Shown: piece by piece, positions 52,529 through 61,270 of the stretch
How positions within the stretch are numbered: the stretch's first letter is position 1
Layout: each line of letters begins with the position of its first letter
NCBI RefSeq assembly: GCF_011050415.1
Contig: NZ_DRFS01000019.1
Span: forward strand, 1-64,000
DNA: 64,000 nt
From: Halomonas sp.
GTDB lineage: Bacteria; Pseudomonadota; Gammaproteobacteria; Pseudomonadales; Halomonadaceae
Direction: 5' to 3'
Notes under the pieces: generated by a model
The model's database searches: none
The model's input: the letters and a program-made list of their open reading frames with translations, nothing else
Told to the model about the DNA's origin: nothing
Program-made: the position numbers and the translations under genes

Positions 52529-54133
52529 ATGAAACGTCGCGAATTTCTTCGCTACACCACCCTGGGTGGTATCGCACTCTCTGGGTCTGGCCTATTGGTT
52601 CACGCATTGGCCGGAAGACATACCCAGGCGTTACCAACAGCCCTGCTAGATAACGCTAGCATCCCTGCAGGACAACCCCTTCAACCACTGCCTCGGATTG
52701 CAAACTTGAGTGATCAGGTTGGGCGCTTTCAAAGTGTGTTAACCCCAGCTGCCCATGCGGTGTCAGTGAGCGATGGGCTTGAGGCAAAGTTGTGGCTCTA
52801 CAACGGCAAAGTGTTGCCATTGATTGAGGTGCGCGAGGGGGATGAGTTAGACATTACCCTGATAAACGAGCTTGAGCACGAAACTACGCTGCACTGGCAT
52901 GGGGTGCCGGTGCCCCAGTCGCAAGATGGGGCACCCTGGGAAGCCGTATTGCCAGGAGAGTCACGACATTATCGTTATATCCTTCATAGGGGGAGTGCAG
53001 GGTTACACTGGTTCCACCCCCACCCACATGAAGGTACTGCTCGTCAGGTAGCTCATGGCTTAGCGGGGGCATTGTTGGTCAGACCCCGGCTAGACGTGTT
53101 GCCCGCGGAGGTGAAGGAACATTTGCTAGTGGTCAGCGACCTGCGCCTGTATATGAATGGCGAAGTGGCGCCCCATACCAGCGAAGATTGGATGAATGGA
53201 CGCGAGGGGGAGCTTCTGTTGGTCAACGGCCAACGCGAGCCACGTCTTGATGTGGCGCCGGGCACTACTCTGCGGCTGCGGCTGATCAACGCCTGTTCTG
53301 GCCGGTACTTGCGTTTAGGCTTGGAAGATCACGAGTTGACCCTGATCGGTACCGATGGCGGGCTGATCGAGCGTCCGCAACCGCTCGAAGAATTGCTGCT
53401 CACACCGGGTGAGCGGGTCGATCTGCTAGTACGCATAAGCGAGAAATCTGAAAGGAGTTTTGAACTGGCGAGTCATCCCTATACACGAGGTTGGATGGGG
53501 GCTAAGCCGGCACATCTGGACGAGATTGCTTCGCTATTATCGATTCATACCCTAAACACTGGCGTATACCCCGCCGTCGCGTTACCTGACCCCTTGTCCC
53601 ATATCGAACCCTTGGGCGAACCAGCGGTGAGACGTCAAGTGGAACTGACCGAGGTGATGCCAGACCATGACAATCACGGTGTGGTGAATGGCGATCCGCA
53701 TGCCAGCCACAGCGGCAGTGACAGCCATCACGGAACCCATGGGCCGGGGCATGGGGCGAGTCACGCTAGCGACGATGATAGAGCGGTTCGACCCAAGGTG
53801 GATTTTCTGATTAACGGCCGCGCCTTTGCCATGAACGACGTCCTGTTTGAGGGGCAGGTTGGCGAGGTAGAGGAGTGGGAAGTCTTCAATAACTCCCATA
53901 TGGATCACCCCTTCCATGTGCATGGCACCCACTTCCAAGTGATCGCGACACGCGATGCAGACAGTGAGTGGCGAGACACGCCCTGGCTGGCCTGGAAGGA
54001 CACCGTCAACCTGGCTTCTTATCAGCGCCTCAGGCTACGCATGGTGTTCCCCGAGCCCGGCGATTGGCTGTTCCACTGCCACATCATCGAACACGAAGAG
54101 CTAGGCATGATGGCGACGATCCGTGTGAGCTGA
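52529..54133 (+). CDS. Periplasmic multicopper oxidase (CopA/CueO type)
   Basis: A 534-residue oxidase that probably converts Cu(I) to less toxic Cu(II). A Tat signal (KRREFLRYTT) indicates export of the folded protein. All four copper-ligand blocks are present: HWHG (122-125), HWFHPHPHEG (from 160), HPFHVHG (from 460) and HCHIIEHEELGMM (from 516, with the type 1 Cys517 and axial Met). A His/Gly/Ser-rich insert at ~385-415 (HASHSGSDSHHGTHGPGHG) resembles the Met/His-rich copper loops of CueO-like enzymes. It begins 70 bases after the small secreted protein gene. Confidence 0.93.
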   Translation: MKRREFLRYTTLGGIALSGSGLLVHALAGRHTQALPTALLDNASIPAGQPLQPLPRIANLSDQVGRFQSVLTPAAHAVSVSDGLEAKLWLYNGKVLPLIEVREGDELDITLINELEHETTLHWHGVPVPQSQDGAPWEAVLPGESRHYRYILHRGSAGLHWFHPHPHEGTARQVAHGLAGALLVRPRLDVLPAEVKEHLLVVSDLRLYMNGEVAPHTSEDWMNGREGELLLVNGQREPRLDVAPGTTLRLRLINACSGRYLRLGLEDHELTLIGTDGGLIERPQPLEELLLTPGERVDLLVRISEKSERSFELASHPYTRGWMGAKPAHLDEIASLLSIHTLNTGVYPAVALPDPLSHIEPLGEPAVRRQVELTEVMPDHDNHGVVNGDPHASHSGSDSHHGTHGPGHGASHASDDDRAVRPKVDFLINGRAFAMNDVLFEGQVGEVEEWEVFNNSHMDHPFHVHGTHFQVIATRDADSEWRDTPWLAWKDTVNLASYQRLRLRMVFPEPGDWLFHCHIIEHEELGMMATIRVS

Positions 54134-54214
54134 GCTTGCCTTGTTTTGCTTCGGCACTACGCGCTGGCTTTGCGTGGTGCTTGTCCTCCTGACGACTGAT
54201 AAGGATGTGGTGTC

Positions 54215-55075
54215 ATGACCTATTATCGCTGGCCACTCGCCGTGGCCTTCCTGCTTACCTTGCTGACAGGTTGCTCCCGAGAACCGAGTAGTATCAGTCT
54301 TGAGCAACTGCGAGAGCAGACCCATATTCACGGCCTGGCCGTCGATCGAGCGGATAGCGAACGACTATGGTTGGCCACCCATCATGGCTTCTATGCCGTT
54401 GGTAGTGATGGAATGGCCCGCCGGGTCTCGCAGGAGACCCATGACTTCATGGGTTTTGCTCCTCACCCAGAAGAAGCCGAGACCTTCTTTGCCAGCGGCC
54501 ACCCGGCCAGGGGAGGCAACCTCGGCGTGGTTAAGTCCCGGGATTCAGGCCGCAGCTGGTCACAATTAGCTATCGGCGTTGACGGCCCGGTGGACTTTCA
54601 TCAGATGACTATCAGTGAGGCCAGTCCCAACGTACTCTATGGGGCCAATGGTGGCCAGCTCCAAGCCAGCCAGGATGGTGGTGCCAACTGGCAGATTCGC
54701 GCCCAGGCGCCGGCCGGGCTGATTGCCCTGGCTGCCTCGAGCCGTGACCCCGAACAACTCTATGCCGCCACCCAAACCGGGCTATTGATGAGTCCTGACG
54801 GAGGCGAACGATGGCGACAAGTATACCCTGAGCGTCGCCCTACGAGCCTGGTGGTGGCCAGCCAAGGAGAGCTTTACGCCTTCATGATAGGGGTAGGCTT
54901 GCTGAGAGTTGGGGAGGGCAGCCGGGATTGGGAGGTAGTCAAGCGTGTCTGGGAAGAGCGCTATCTGATGCATCTGGCGCTGGATCCGCACGACTCCCAG
55001 CGTTTGGTGGCGGTTGATGACCTCAATCAACTGCTGATCAGTAATAACGGTGGGCGCGATTGGTCGCACCTCTAA
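54215..55075 (+). CDS. F510_1955-type beta-propeller lipoprotein
   Basis: A 286-residue lipoprotein. The lipobox LLTGC is at residues ~16-20. The rest consists of repeated propeller blades with Asp-box/BNR-like turns (KSRDSGRSWSQL, ASQDGGANWQIR, MSPDGGERWRQV, ISNNGGRDWSHL), as in sialidase-fold and Ycf48-like proteins. Proteins of this type are annotated as F510_1955 family glycosylhydrolases and often lie in copper-tolerance gene sets. No catalytic residues could be recognised, so hydrolase activity is unproven; a binding role is as likely. Confidence 0.8.
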   Translation: MTYYRWPLAVAFLLTLLTGCSREPSSISLEQLREQTHIHGLAVDRADSERLWLATHHGFYAVGSDGMARRVSQETHDFMGFAPHPEEAETFFASGHPARGGNLGVVKSRDSGRSWSQLAIGVDGPVDFHQMTISEASPNVLYGANGGQLQASQDGGANWQIRAQAPAGLIALAASSRDPEQLYAATQTGLLMSPDGGERWRQVYPERRPTSLVVASQGELYAFMIGVGLLRVGEGSRDWEVVKRVWEERYLMHLALDPHDSQRLVAVDDLNQLLISNNGGRDWSHL

Positions 55076-55093
55076 TGAATTGGGAGATACCAC

Positions 55094-55924
55094 ATGTTGC
55101 AATATCCCCAGATTGATCCAGTGGCCATCAGCCTCGGCCCGTTCGCGATTCACTGGTATGGCCTGATGTATGTGGTGGGCTTCGGCGCCGCCTGGTGGCT
55201 TGGGCGCCTTAGAGCTAATCGGCTTAAGCTAACCCACGATGACATTAGCGACCTGATCTTTTACTCCGCGGTAGGCGTAGTGGTTGGTGGCCGGTTGGGC
55301 TATGTCCTGTTCTATGGAATAGAACAGTTTATGGCCAACCCCTTATGGCTGTTCAAAGTTTGGGAAGGCGGTATGAGCTTTCATGGTGGACTGCTCGGGG
55401 TGCTGGCGGCGACGCTATGGTTTGCGCGAAAGCATCGGCTCGGCTTCTTTGCCCTAACCGACTTCATCGCACCACTGGTGCCGATCGGTCTTGGTGCAGG
55501 GCGAATCGGCAATTTCATCAATCACGAGCTGCCGGGGCGCGTCAGCAACCTGCCCTGGGCGATGCCGTTTCCCCACATGGGCCCAGAGCCACGACACCCC
55601 TCTGCGCTTTATGAATTCGCCCTGGAAGGGGTGGTGCTGTTCGTGCTGCTGTGGTGGCTTTCCGCTGAACCGAGGCGGCGAGGTCTGATCTCTGGTCTTT
55701 TTTTGCTGCTGTACGGCGTGTTTCGCTTCACAGTTGAATTCGTGAGGTTGCCGGATGAACACATCGGCTTCCTCGCGTTTGGCTGGGTCACCATGGGAAT
55801 GCTGCTGACTGCCCCTATGATACTGGTCGGCATGGCGCTGATCACCTGGTCGCGCCAACAACCGGTGGATAATCATAGCCAACCCGGTTTATATCTGCGC
55901 CGCCGAGAGAGGAGGACACAATGA
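55094..55924 (+). CDS. lgt: Prolipoprotein diacylglyceryl transferase
   Basis: A 276-residue inner-membrane enzyme that adds diacylglycerol to the lipobox Cys of prolipoproteins. It has seven predicted helices. Key motifs are intact: [11 protein letters not shown] near residue 16, [11 protein letters not shown] near 58, FHGGLLGVL near 98 and the Lgt signature [16 protein letters not shown] near 135, with HPSALYEF near 175. Lgt is normally encoded in a housekeeping locus with thyA, so this copy inside the copper block, 18 bases after a lipoprotein gene, is probably an accessory paralogue. It overlaps the next gene by four bases. Confidence 0.93.
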   Translation: MLQYPQIDPVAISLGPFAIHWYGLMYVVGFGAAWWLGRLRANRLKLTHDDISDLIFYSAVGVVVGGRLGYVLFYGIEQFMANPLWLFKVWEGGMSFHGGLLGVLAATLWFARKHRLGFFALTDFIAPLVPIGLGAGRIGNFINHELPGRVSNLPWAMPFPHMGPEPRHPSALYEFALEGVVLFVLLWWLSAEPRRRGLISGLFLLLYGVFRFTVEFVRLPDEHIGFLAFGWVTMGMLLTAPMILVGMALITWSRQQPVDNHSQPGLYLRRRERRTQ

Positions 55925-56961
55925 TACTATCGCTTGGGCACTCCAACACCATTACTGCCATTATTATTAAAACGGGGCTAGGGGCGTTGCTTATCGCTAC
56001 GCTGCTGAGCACTTCGCCTGTGCTTGCTGAAGACGTGGGGGAGTGGCCGCAGGGCCACTACAGGTTGCCTGAGTACGGTGACCTGATTGGTGAGGCCTAT
56101 AAGGTAGTGGTAGACAACGAGGCGGATACGCTCCTCGATATCGCCCGTACCCATAACCTGGGCTACGAGGAAATCCGTCGGGCTAATCCGAACGTCAGTC
56201 TTTGGGTGCCGGGCGTCGGAACAGAAGTGCTCGTGCCAGCCCAGTATATCCTGCCCGATGCCGAGAGGACTGGCATTGTAATTAACATCGCCGAGTTACG
56301 TCTCTACTATTTTCCGGAGATAGGCGAAGGTGAGGTGCCGCGAGTCGAGACCTATCCGATCGGTATCGGTCGAGATGGCTATAACACCCCACTGGGAATT
56401 ACCACCACTACCATGCGGCTTGAGGATCCTGCCTGGTATCCGCCACGTTCCATGCGTGAAGAAGCGGCGGCGCGAGGCGAACCGGCACCCTCAGTGGTGC
56501 CGCCGGGTCCCGATAACCCGCTCGGCAAGCATGCCATCCTGCTCGATATTCCTGGTTATCTAATTCACGGTACCAATGATCCGGACGGCATTGGCATGCG
56601 CGCCAGCCGTGGCTGCATACGCATGTTTCCGGAAGATGTTAAAGCAATATTCGGTGCTGTGCCTTTAGGCACTCAGGTTAATATCGTCGATCAGCCCGTC
56701 AAGATCGGCTGGGACGATGGCACTGCGTTCGTGCAGGTATATCAGTTTCTTGAAAATCAGAACCACGGCAGACAAGCACTGCTTGAGATGCAGCCGAAGC
56801 TCAATCAGTACATCTTGGATCAATCGGTAAATTATGCACAACTCCAAGAACTGCTGGAGAGATCCGACGGTCAAGTAGTGCCCATCGATACGCCAACTCA
56901 GGATGAGCTTCTAGAAGAACAAGCACAACCCTTGATATTGCTTTATGAGGTGGGTCTTTAA
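55921..56961 (+). CDS. L,D-transpeptidase with LysM domain (ErfK/YbiS family)
   Basis: A 346-residue periplasmic enzyme. A signal peptide ends near residue 36 (SPVLAE). A LysM-like murein-binding segment follows (residues ~60-105; [20 protein letters not shown]), then a YkuD catalytic domain (~115-255) with His216 in HGTND and the nucleophile Cys232 in SRGCIRM. It should attach Braun lipoprotein to peptidoglycan or make 3-3 cross-links. The ATG overlaps the lgt stop. Together with Lgt it suggests envelope lipoprotein anchoring under copper stress. Confidence 0.92.
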   Translation: MILSLGHSNTITAIIIKTGLGALLIATLLSTSPVLAEDVGEWPQGHYRLPEYGDLIGEAYKVVVDNEADTLLDIARTHNLGYEEIRRANPNVSLWVPGVGTEVLVPAQYILPDAERTGIVINIAELRLYYFPEIGEGEVPRVETYPIGIGRDGYNTPLGITTTTMRLEDPAWYPPRSMREEAAARGEPAPSVVPPGPDNPLGKHAILLDIPGYLIHGTNDPDGIGMRASRGCIRMFPEDVKAIFGAVPLGTQVNIVDQPVKIGWDDGTAFVQVYQFLENQNHGRQALLEMQPKLNQYILDQSVNYAQLQELLERSDGQVVPIDTPTQDELLEEQAQPLILLYEVGL

Positions 56962-57093
56962 CGCTTTCATAAGGGTGTTTGGGATGCTGAGAAAAGTCAG
57001 CCAAGCTTCCCAGGCACCCGAATAAAGTCGATATTAATCATATGTGAAATAGGGTTAGCCTTGCGATGAAGTGGTGTCTAGGTATGAAAAAAT

Positions 57094-57843
57094 ATGAACC
57101 ATCACGTTATAGCTAAAAAAGTCAGTATGTCGACTAGGCGTCATAGAATTGGAAGACATTTCGTTGTTGTACTGATTGGTGCCATGACAGCTTATCTTTT
57201 TTGGTTGAGCCGAATGGAGTGGGACGCTGAGATGCGCACTTGGCGTGCTTTAGGCGATGCTGCTTTTATCCTGTTATTTGTCACCATGGTGATAGGCCCT
57301 GTGGTGAAAATATGGCCTAGGCAATTGAGCTTTCTTGTCAATTGGCGGCGAGCCTTCGGGATCTGGTTTGCGATCTTTGCCTCTGTGCATGCTTTTCTAG
57401 TGTGGGATGGCTGGGCACGGTGGTCGATTCGTGGATTTTTAGGCTATCAGGAGCTGCCTTTGGCGGGGCTTTCAGGCCCGGTTCTTGTGGATCCGGGGTT
57501 CGGGCTTGCGAATATGGTCGGTTTAGTCGCCCTCTTTTTTGGGATCGTCCTGTTTGCGATATCATCCGACAAGGCCATGCGCTTACTGGGAAGCTCAACA
57601 TGGAAGCATCTTCAAAATTATGCCTATGTGATTTTCTATCTAGTTGCTCTTCATGGAATCTACTTTCTCTTCCTACATTATGAACTGAGTCTCAGGAATC
57701 TAGTTTTCCAGAGTGGGGTGTCTGGGCCCAATTGGTTTCGGTTCTGGTTTGTAGGGCTCGTGAGTATTGTCTTTACCGTTCAGGCTGCGGCAATGATAAA
57801 ACTGATTTTACAGCGAAGAAAAGGTGGTTTAGGGGGAGCATGA
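57094..57843 (+). CDS. Ferric-reductase-like transmembrane protein
   Basis: A 249-residue integral membrane protein with six predicted helices and the ferric reductase transmembrane domain pattern: paired His likely to bind heme in WFAIFASVHAFLVWDG near residue 102 and YVIFYLVALHGIYFLFLHYE near residue 190. There is no FAD/NAD domain, so it would act with a partner or as a quinol/heme electron conduit, as MsrQ does. The start could also be 57127. It overlaps the cardiolipin synthase gene by four bases. An electron-transfer role in reducing metal or oxidised periplasmic protein is inferred. Confidence 0.8.
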   Translation: MNHHVIAKKVSMSTRRHRIGRHFVVVLIGAMTAYLFWLSRMEWDAEMRTWRALGDAAFILLFVTMVIGPVVKIWPRQLSFLVNWRRAFGIWFAIFASVHAFLVWDGWARWSIRGFLGYQELPLAGLSGPVLVDPGFGLANMVGLVALFFGIVLFAISSDKAMRLLGSSTWKHLQNYAYVIFYLVALHGIYFLFLHYELSLRNLVFQSGVSGPNWFRFWFVGLVSIVFTVQAAAMIKLILQRRKGGLGGA

Positions 57844-59318
57844 GCGATGAAAGGGAAAATCCAGGGGCAGTAACGTTGCCCGCCAAGCGACGTCGATCTT
57901 GGCGACGTTTACTGCTCGTAGTGGGAGTTGCTCATCTGTTTGGTTTGGTGTCGTCACTGGATGCGATGATGTCGAGCCGTACCTCTCAAGGGGCTGTAGC
58001 CTGGATCGTTTCACTAAACACATTGCCCTATGTGGCGGTGCCGGCCTACTGGGTGTTCGGCCGCGCGAAATTTCAGGGCTATGTCTCTGCACGACGCGAC
58101 GAGAACTCGGTGCTGGGGCAGGCGCTGGCTGAAAAACTGGCAGAGTTGCGCGCTCATGGGGTTTCAGCCGTACACGCTGACAAGCATCTGGTGGGTGTGG
58201 AACAGCTGGCCAAGCTGCCGTTTCTAGGTGGCAACCGAGTGGAGCTGCTGATCGACGGCGAGCAGACCTTCGAGAGTTTGTTTGCCGGTATTGATGCCGC
58301 TGAGCGCTATCTGCTGGTGCAGTTTTATATCGTTCGTGCTGATGCAGTGGGATTGGCGCTGCAGGCACGGCTGATTGAGAAGGCTAGGCAGGGCGTGGAG
58401 GTCTTCTTTCTATACGATGAAATTGGAAGTTATGCGTTGCCGAGCCACTATCTCCAGACGCTGGAAGAGGCGGGTGTTCGAGTACATCGCTTTCATTCTA
58501 CGCGGGGGACAGGTAATCGCTTCCAGCTCAACTTTCGCAACCATCGCAAGATAATGGTGGCCGATGGGGAAAGAGCTTGGGTCGGTGGATTCAATGTTGG
58601 CGATGAATACTTGGAAGGCCACCCACGAATTGGCCCGTGGCGTGATACCCACCTAATGATTGAGGGGCCTGCGGCCTTGGCGCTGCAGCTGGTGTTTCTT
58701 GAAGATTGGCACTGGGCGACTGAGGAAATCCCCGAGCTTCCCTGGTCACCGCTAATTCCAAGCGGCCATGGTACACCGGTGCTCATTCTTCCGAGTGGGC
58801 CCGCAGACCGATTTGAGACGGCTAGTCTGATGATTCAACAGGCAATTCACGCCGCGCAAGAGCGTATCTGGATATCCAGTCCCTACTTTGTGCCAGATGA
58901 GGGGGTGCTGGCGATGCTTAAACTAGCCTCGTTAAGCGGAGTAGAGGTGAAAATCCTGATTCCCGAACGTCCAGATAACCTTCTAACCTACTTTGCGGCC
59001 TATGCCTTTCTCGATTCGCTTCTCGAGGCGGGGGTCGAGGTCTATCGCTACGAGGGGGGCTTCTTACATGGCAAAGCCTTTTTGGTTGACGAAATCGGTG
59101 CGGCAGTGGGTACTGTCAACCTCGACAACCGCTCTTTCCGCCTCAATTTCGAGGTCACTGCGATGGTGATGGACTCCGACTTTGCCGCCGAGGTTGATTC
59201 GATGTTCAAGACAGATTTCGCGCGGGCTCGGCAGATGCAGCCAGAGGAGATCAATGATAAGCCGCTTTGGCACCGAGTAGCAGCAAGAGGAGCTTATCTC
59301 TTGGCACCTGTGCTTTGA
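57840..59318 (+). CDS. cls: Cardiolipin synthase (phospholipase D family)
   Basis: A 492-residue membrane enzyme forming cardiolipin from phosphatidylglycerol. Two N-terminal helices (residues ~20-70) are followed by two HKD catalytic motifs: HRKIMVADGERAWVGGFN near residue 235 and HGKAFLVDEIGAAVGTVNLD near residue 412. The ATG at 57840 overlaps the previous stop (ATGA); the longer open frame from 57732 is rejected. It is the last gene of the copper/envelope block and an unexpected partner there; cardiolipin may support membrane repair or the ATPase (inference). Confidence 0.92.
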   Translation: MSDERENPGAVTLPAKRRRSWRRLLLVVGVAHLFGLVSSLDAMMSSRTSQGAVAWIVSLNTLPYVAVPAYWVFGRAKFQGYVSARRDENSVLGQALAEKLAELRAHGVSAVHADKHLVGVEQLAKLPFLGGNRVELLIDGEQTFESLFAGIDAAERYLLVQFYIVRADAVGLALQARLIEKARQGVEVFFLYDEIGSYALPSHYLQTLEEAGVRVHRFHSTRGTGNRFQLNFRNHRKIMVADGERAWVGGFNVGDEYLEGHPRIGPWRDTHLMIEGPAALALQLVFLEDWHWATEEIPELPWSPLIPSGHGTPVLILPSGPADRFETASLMIQQAIHAAQERIWISSPYFVPDEGVLAMLKLASLSGVEVKILIPERPDNLLTYFAAYAFLDSLLEAGVEVYRYEGGFLHGKAFLVDEIGAAVGTVNLDNRSFRLNFEVTAMVMDSDFAAEVDSMFKTDFARARQMQPEEINDKPLWHRVAARGAYLLAPVL

Positions 59319-59497
59319 GGCGGGGCTTAACTTTTACTACCTCCTTTCTACTCTCCGGTGTGGCTGAATCTCGATAACGTCTAGCAATATGGTCACTCTG
59401 TGTTAACAATGCTTTTCCAGCTCGCTGCTTGCTTAGCGTTACAGATGCTATGGCATATAAATATTTACAAGTAGTTGGAGGGTTAATCAACTTGTTG

Positions 59498-59869
59498 TTA
59501 GTGTCGCTGCCAAGGCCAGCGGCGCTTGGCGGGGGTATTGATCTGCTGCAGTGCAGAGGTAAGTGGCAGCATAATAGCGCCCAGCTGGCGATGACAGACC
59601 GCACTGCTGAGTACGCCAGGGCACTGCTTGAGTAACAGCTCGCACTGCTGGGCAGCAATATAGAGTTGCTCAGTAACGAGGGGGGCAAAGAGTGGTTTGG
59701 ACTGCTGGCAGCAGCGGTTGAGTTCGCGCGACAGCATAGTCAGCATACTGGTGTCCATCCAGCAGGGCAGCGGGTCTTCCAAGCGACCAGCAATAGAGTG
59801 CTGAACCGCTTCAAAAGAGGTGCGCAAAAATATGACCGTTTGGCGAAGTTGCCGCTGCTCGCTAGTCAT
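59498..59869 (-). CDS. Hypothetical protein of unknown family
   Basis: A 123-residue predicted cytoplasmic helical protein with five Cys, among them CW at ~36-37, CC at ~53-54 and Cys in AAQQCELLLKQCPG. No signal peptide, membrane helix or known domain is visible. It ends in a basic tail (PAKRRWPWQRH). It lies alone between the cardiolipin synthase and the M24 hydrolase on the minus strand. The pattern of Cys pairs could bind metal, but there is no supporting family. Confidence 0.5.
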   Translation of the reverse strand: MTSEQRQLRQTVIFLRTSFEAVQHSIAGRLEDPLPCWMDTSMLTMLSRELNRCCQQSKPLFAPLVTEQLYIAAQQCELLLKQCPGVLSSAVCHRQLGAIMLPLTSALQQINTPAKRRWPWQRH

Positions 59870-60013
59870 CCCACTAGTCCCTCACGCCTGACTGTCTATT
59901 TAATAAATAAAGAGAGTGTTTCTCATTTGCATCTATGGTGACGATAGCGCTACTCAATAGATGTGTCAATGCAGGGACTATGAGAGGGGCTATATAGGGG
60001 GCTATACGAGAGG

Positions 60014-61201
60014 CTATGAGCGCGCCTCAAACAGCTGCCAGTCGTTATTGGTCAGCGGTTTTGCTCCGTTTTCAGTCACCACCACAGTGTCGCTTATTCC
60101 AACGCCCCACTGGCCGGGCACGCGTAGGCAGAGCGGCAGGTGGAAGACCATATTGCGTTCAAAAATACAGGCCTGACCTTTGGCGATAAAGCCGGTGCCC
60201 TCCACCCAGCTAGGCGGAAACTGCGCACCCACGGCATAGCCAAAGACACCGGAGAAAAAATACTGGTCACGATGCGGTGCAAGTAAAGCGTCAGCCGCCT
60301 GGGCGGCTGCATCAAAGGTGTGGCCAGGCCGCATGGCGTCGCAGAGCGCTTCAAAAATTGAGCGGCACAGATCCCGAGTGGCGGAGAGCGCCGAGTTTGG
60401 AGTACCCGTCACCGCAGTACGCATCATCGGTGCTGTATAGCGTTGATAGGCAGCACCGAACTCTAGGAAAACCGGTTCGTCAGGCTGAATGACACGCCGC
60501 TTATGGTTGACGTGAATCACACCAATACGGTGCCCGCTAGTCACAATGGGCTGCAGGCTCATAAACTCGCTGCCGTTTTCCAACAGCGCTTTGGCGCCCA
60601 CGGCGGCAATATCGTTGTCGGTCATGCCGGGGCGAACACTCTGTATCGCGGTCTCTAGCCCAAGAGCGGTGATTCGTGCGCTCTGTTGCAGCATCTCAAG
60701 TTCGGCGGGGCTTTTTATAAGTCGAATCGTATCGACCACTGCGCCTGCTTCGCTAAAGCGCTCACGGCCGATAGTCTGCATCAGCGCATCGATTACCCCA
60801 AAGCGCAGCCCGCTGCTCCAGCCATCAATACCAATTTTCGAGCAAGGAGAAAGCAAGTCTGCCAGCGGCGTGATGATTTCATCCAGATTTTCCCAGCGGT
60901 AACCGATGATCTCATCGACTCGGGCGGTAACTACCGCCGCGCCGGTTTCAATGGAGGCGACTTGCAACACTAGTTTCTCTTGTGTGCAGATCAAGCAGGC
61001 ATGAACTGAGACTTCAAAAGTGTGATAACCGGTGAGGTAATTAATATCGGCGGGGTCGGTAAGCAGCAGCGCGTCTAATCCATGCTCAGTCATGGCATTG
61101 CGCACCTTCTCCAGGCGCACCTGGTATTCCGCAGCGGGAAAAGGCAGCTCACTTTGGGCGAGCGTTTCCGCAAGGGCTGTGCGGTAGTGGTGGTAATCCA
61201 T
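60014..61201 (-). CDS. M24-fold hydrolase without metal site, ectoine hydrolase (DoeA/EutD)-like
   Basis: A 395-residue two-domain protein with a creatinase N-terminal domain (~20-160) and a pita-bread M24 domain (~170-390). All five metal ligands of M24 metallopeptidases appear replaced: LEFGAAY (Glu for Asp), YTAPMMRT (Pro for Asp), GYAVGAQFPPSW (Tyr for His), MVFHLP (Pro for Glu) and GISDTVVVTENG (Ser for Glu). The PPxW and FHxP features recall ectoine hydrolases DoeA/EutD, which open the ectoine ring without metal; creatinase is another metal-free relative. No doeB partner is adjacent, so the substrate is uncertain. AAAGGAGG precedes the ATG. Confidence 0.8.
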   Translation of the reverse strand: MDYHHYRTALAETLAQSELPFPAAEYQVRLEKVRNAMTEHGLDALLLTDPADINYLTGYHTFEVSVHACLICTQEKLVLQVASIETGAAVVTARVDEIIGYRWENLDEIITPLADLLSPCSKIGIDGWSSGLRFGVIDALMQTIGRERFSEAGAVVDTIRLIKSPAELEMLQQSARITALGLETAIQSVRPGMTDNDIAAVGAKALLENGSEFMSLQPIVTSGHRIGVIHVNHKRRVIQPDEPVFLEFGAAYQRYTAPMMRTAVTGTPNSALSATRDLCRSIFEALCDAMRPGHTFDAAAQAADALLAPHRDQYFFSGVFGYAVGAQFPPSWVEGTGFIAKGQACIFERNMVFHLPLCLRVPGQWGVGISDTVVVTENGAKPLTNNDWQLFEARS

Positions 61202-61270
61202 AGCGACCTCCTTTAATAGGTAAGGTCAGTATAGGCACCTGCTTTAAGCCCGCTTTTATCTCTCTCAACG

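Noticed and set aside
57829..58368. 179-codon minus-strand frame opposite the cardiolipin synthase N-terminus
   Set aside because: Shadow frame: Pro/Arg/His-rich product and no ribosome site, while the plus-strand gene is complete with both HKD motifs.
48949..59318. Copper block as an integrative mobile island
   Set aside because: GC-rich codon use in copA and odd gene content suggest transfer, but no integrase, tRNA boundary or flanking direct repeats were seen, so mobility cannot be claimed.
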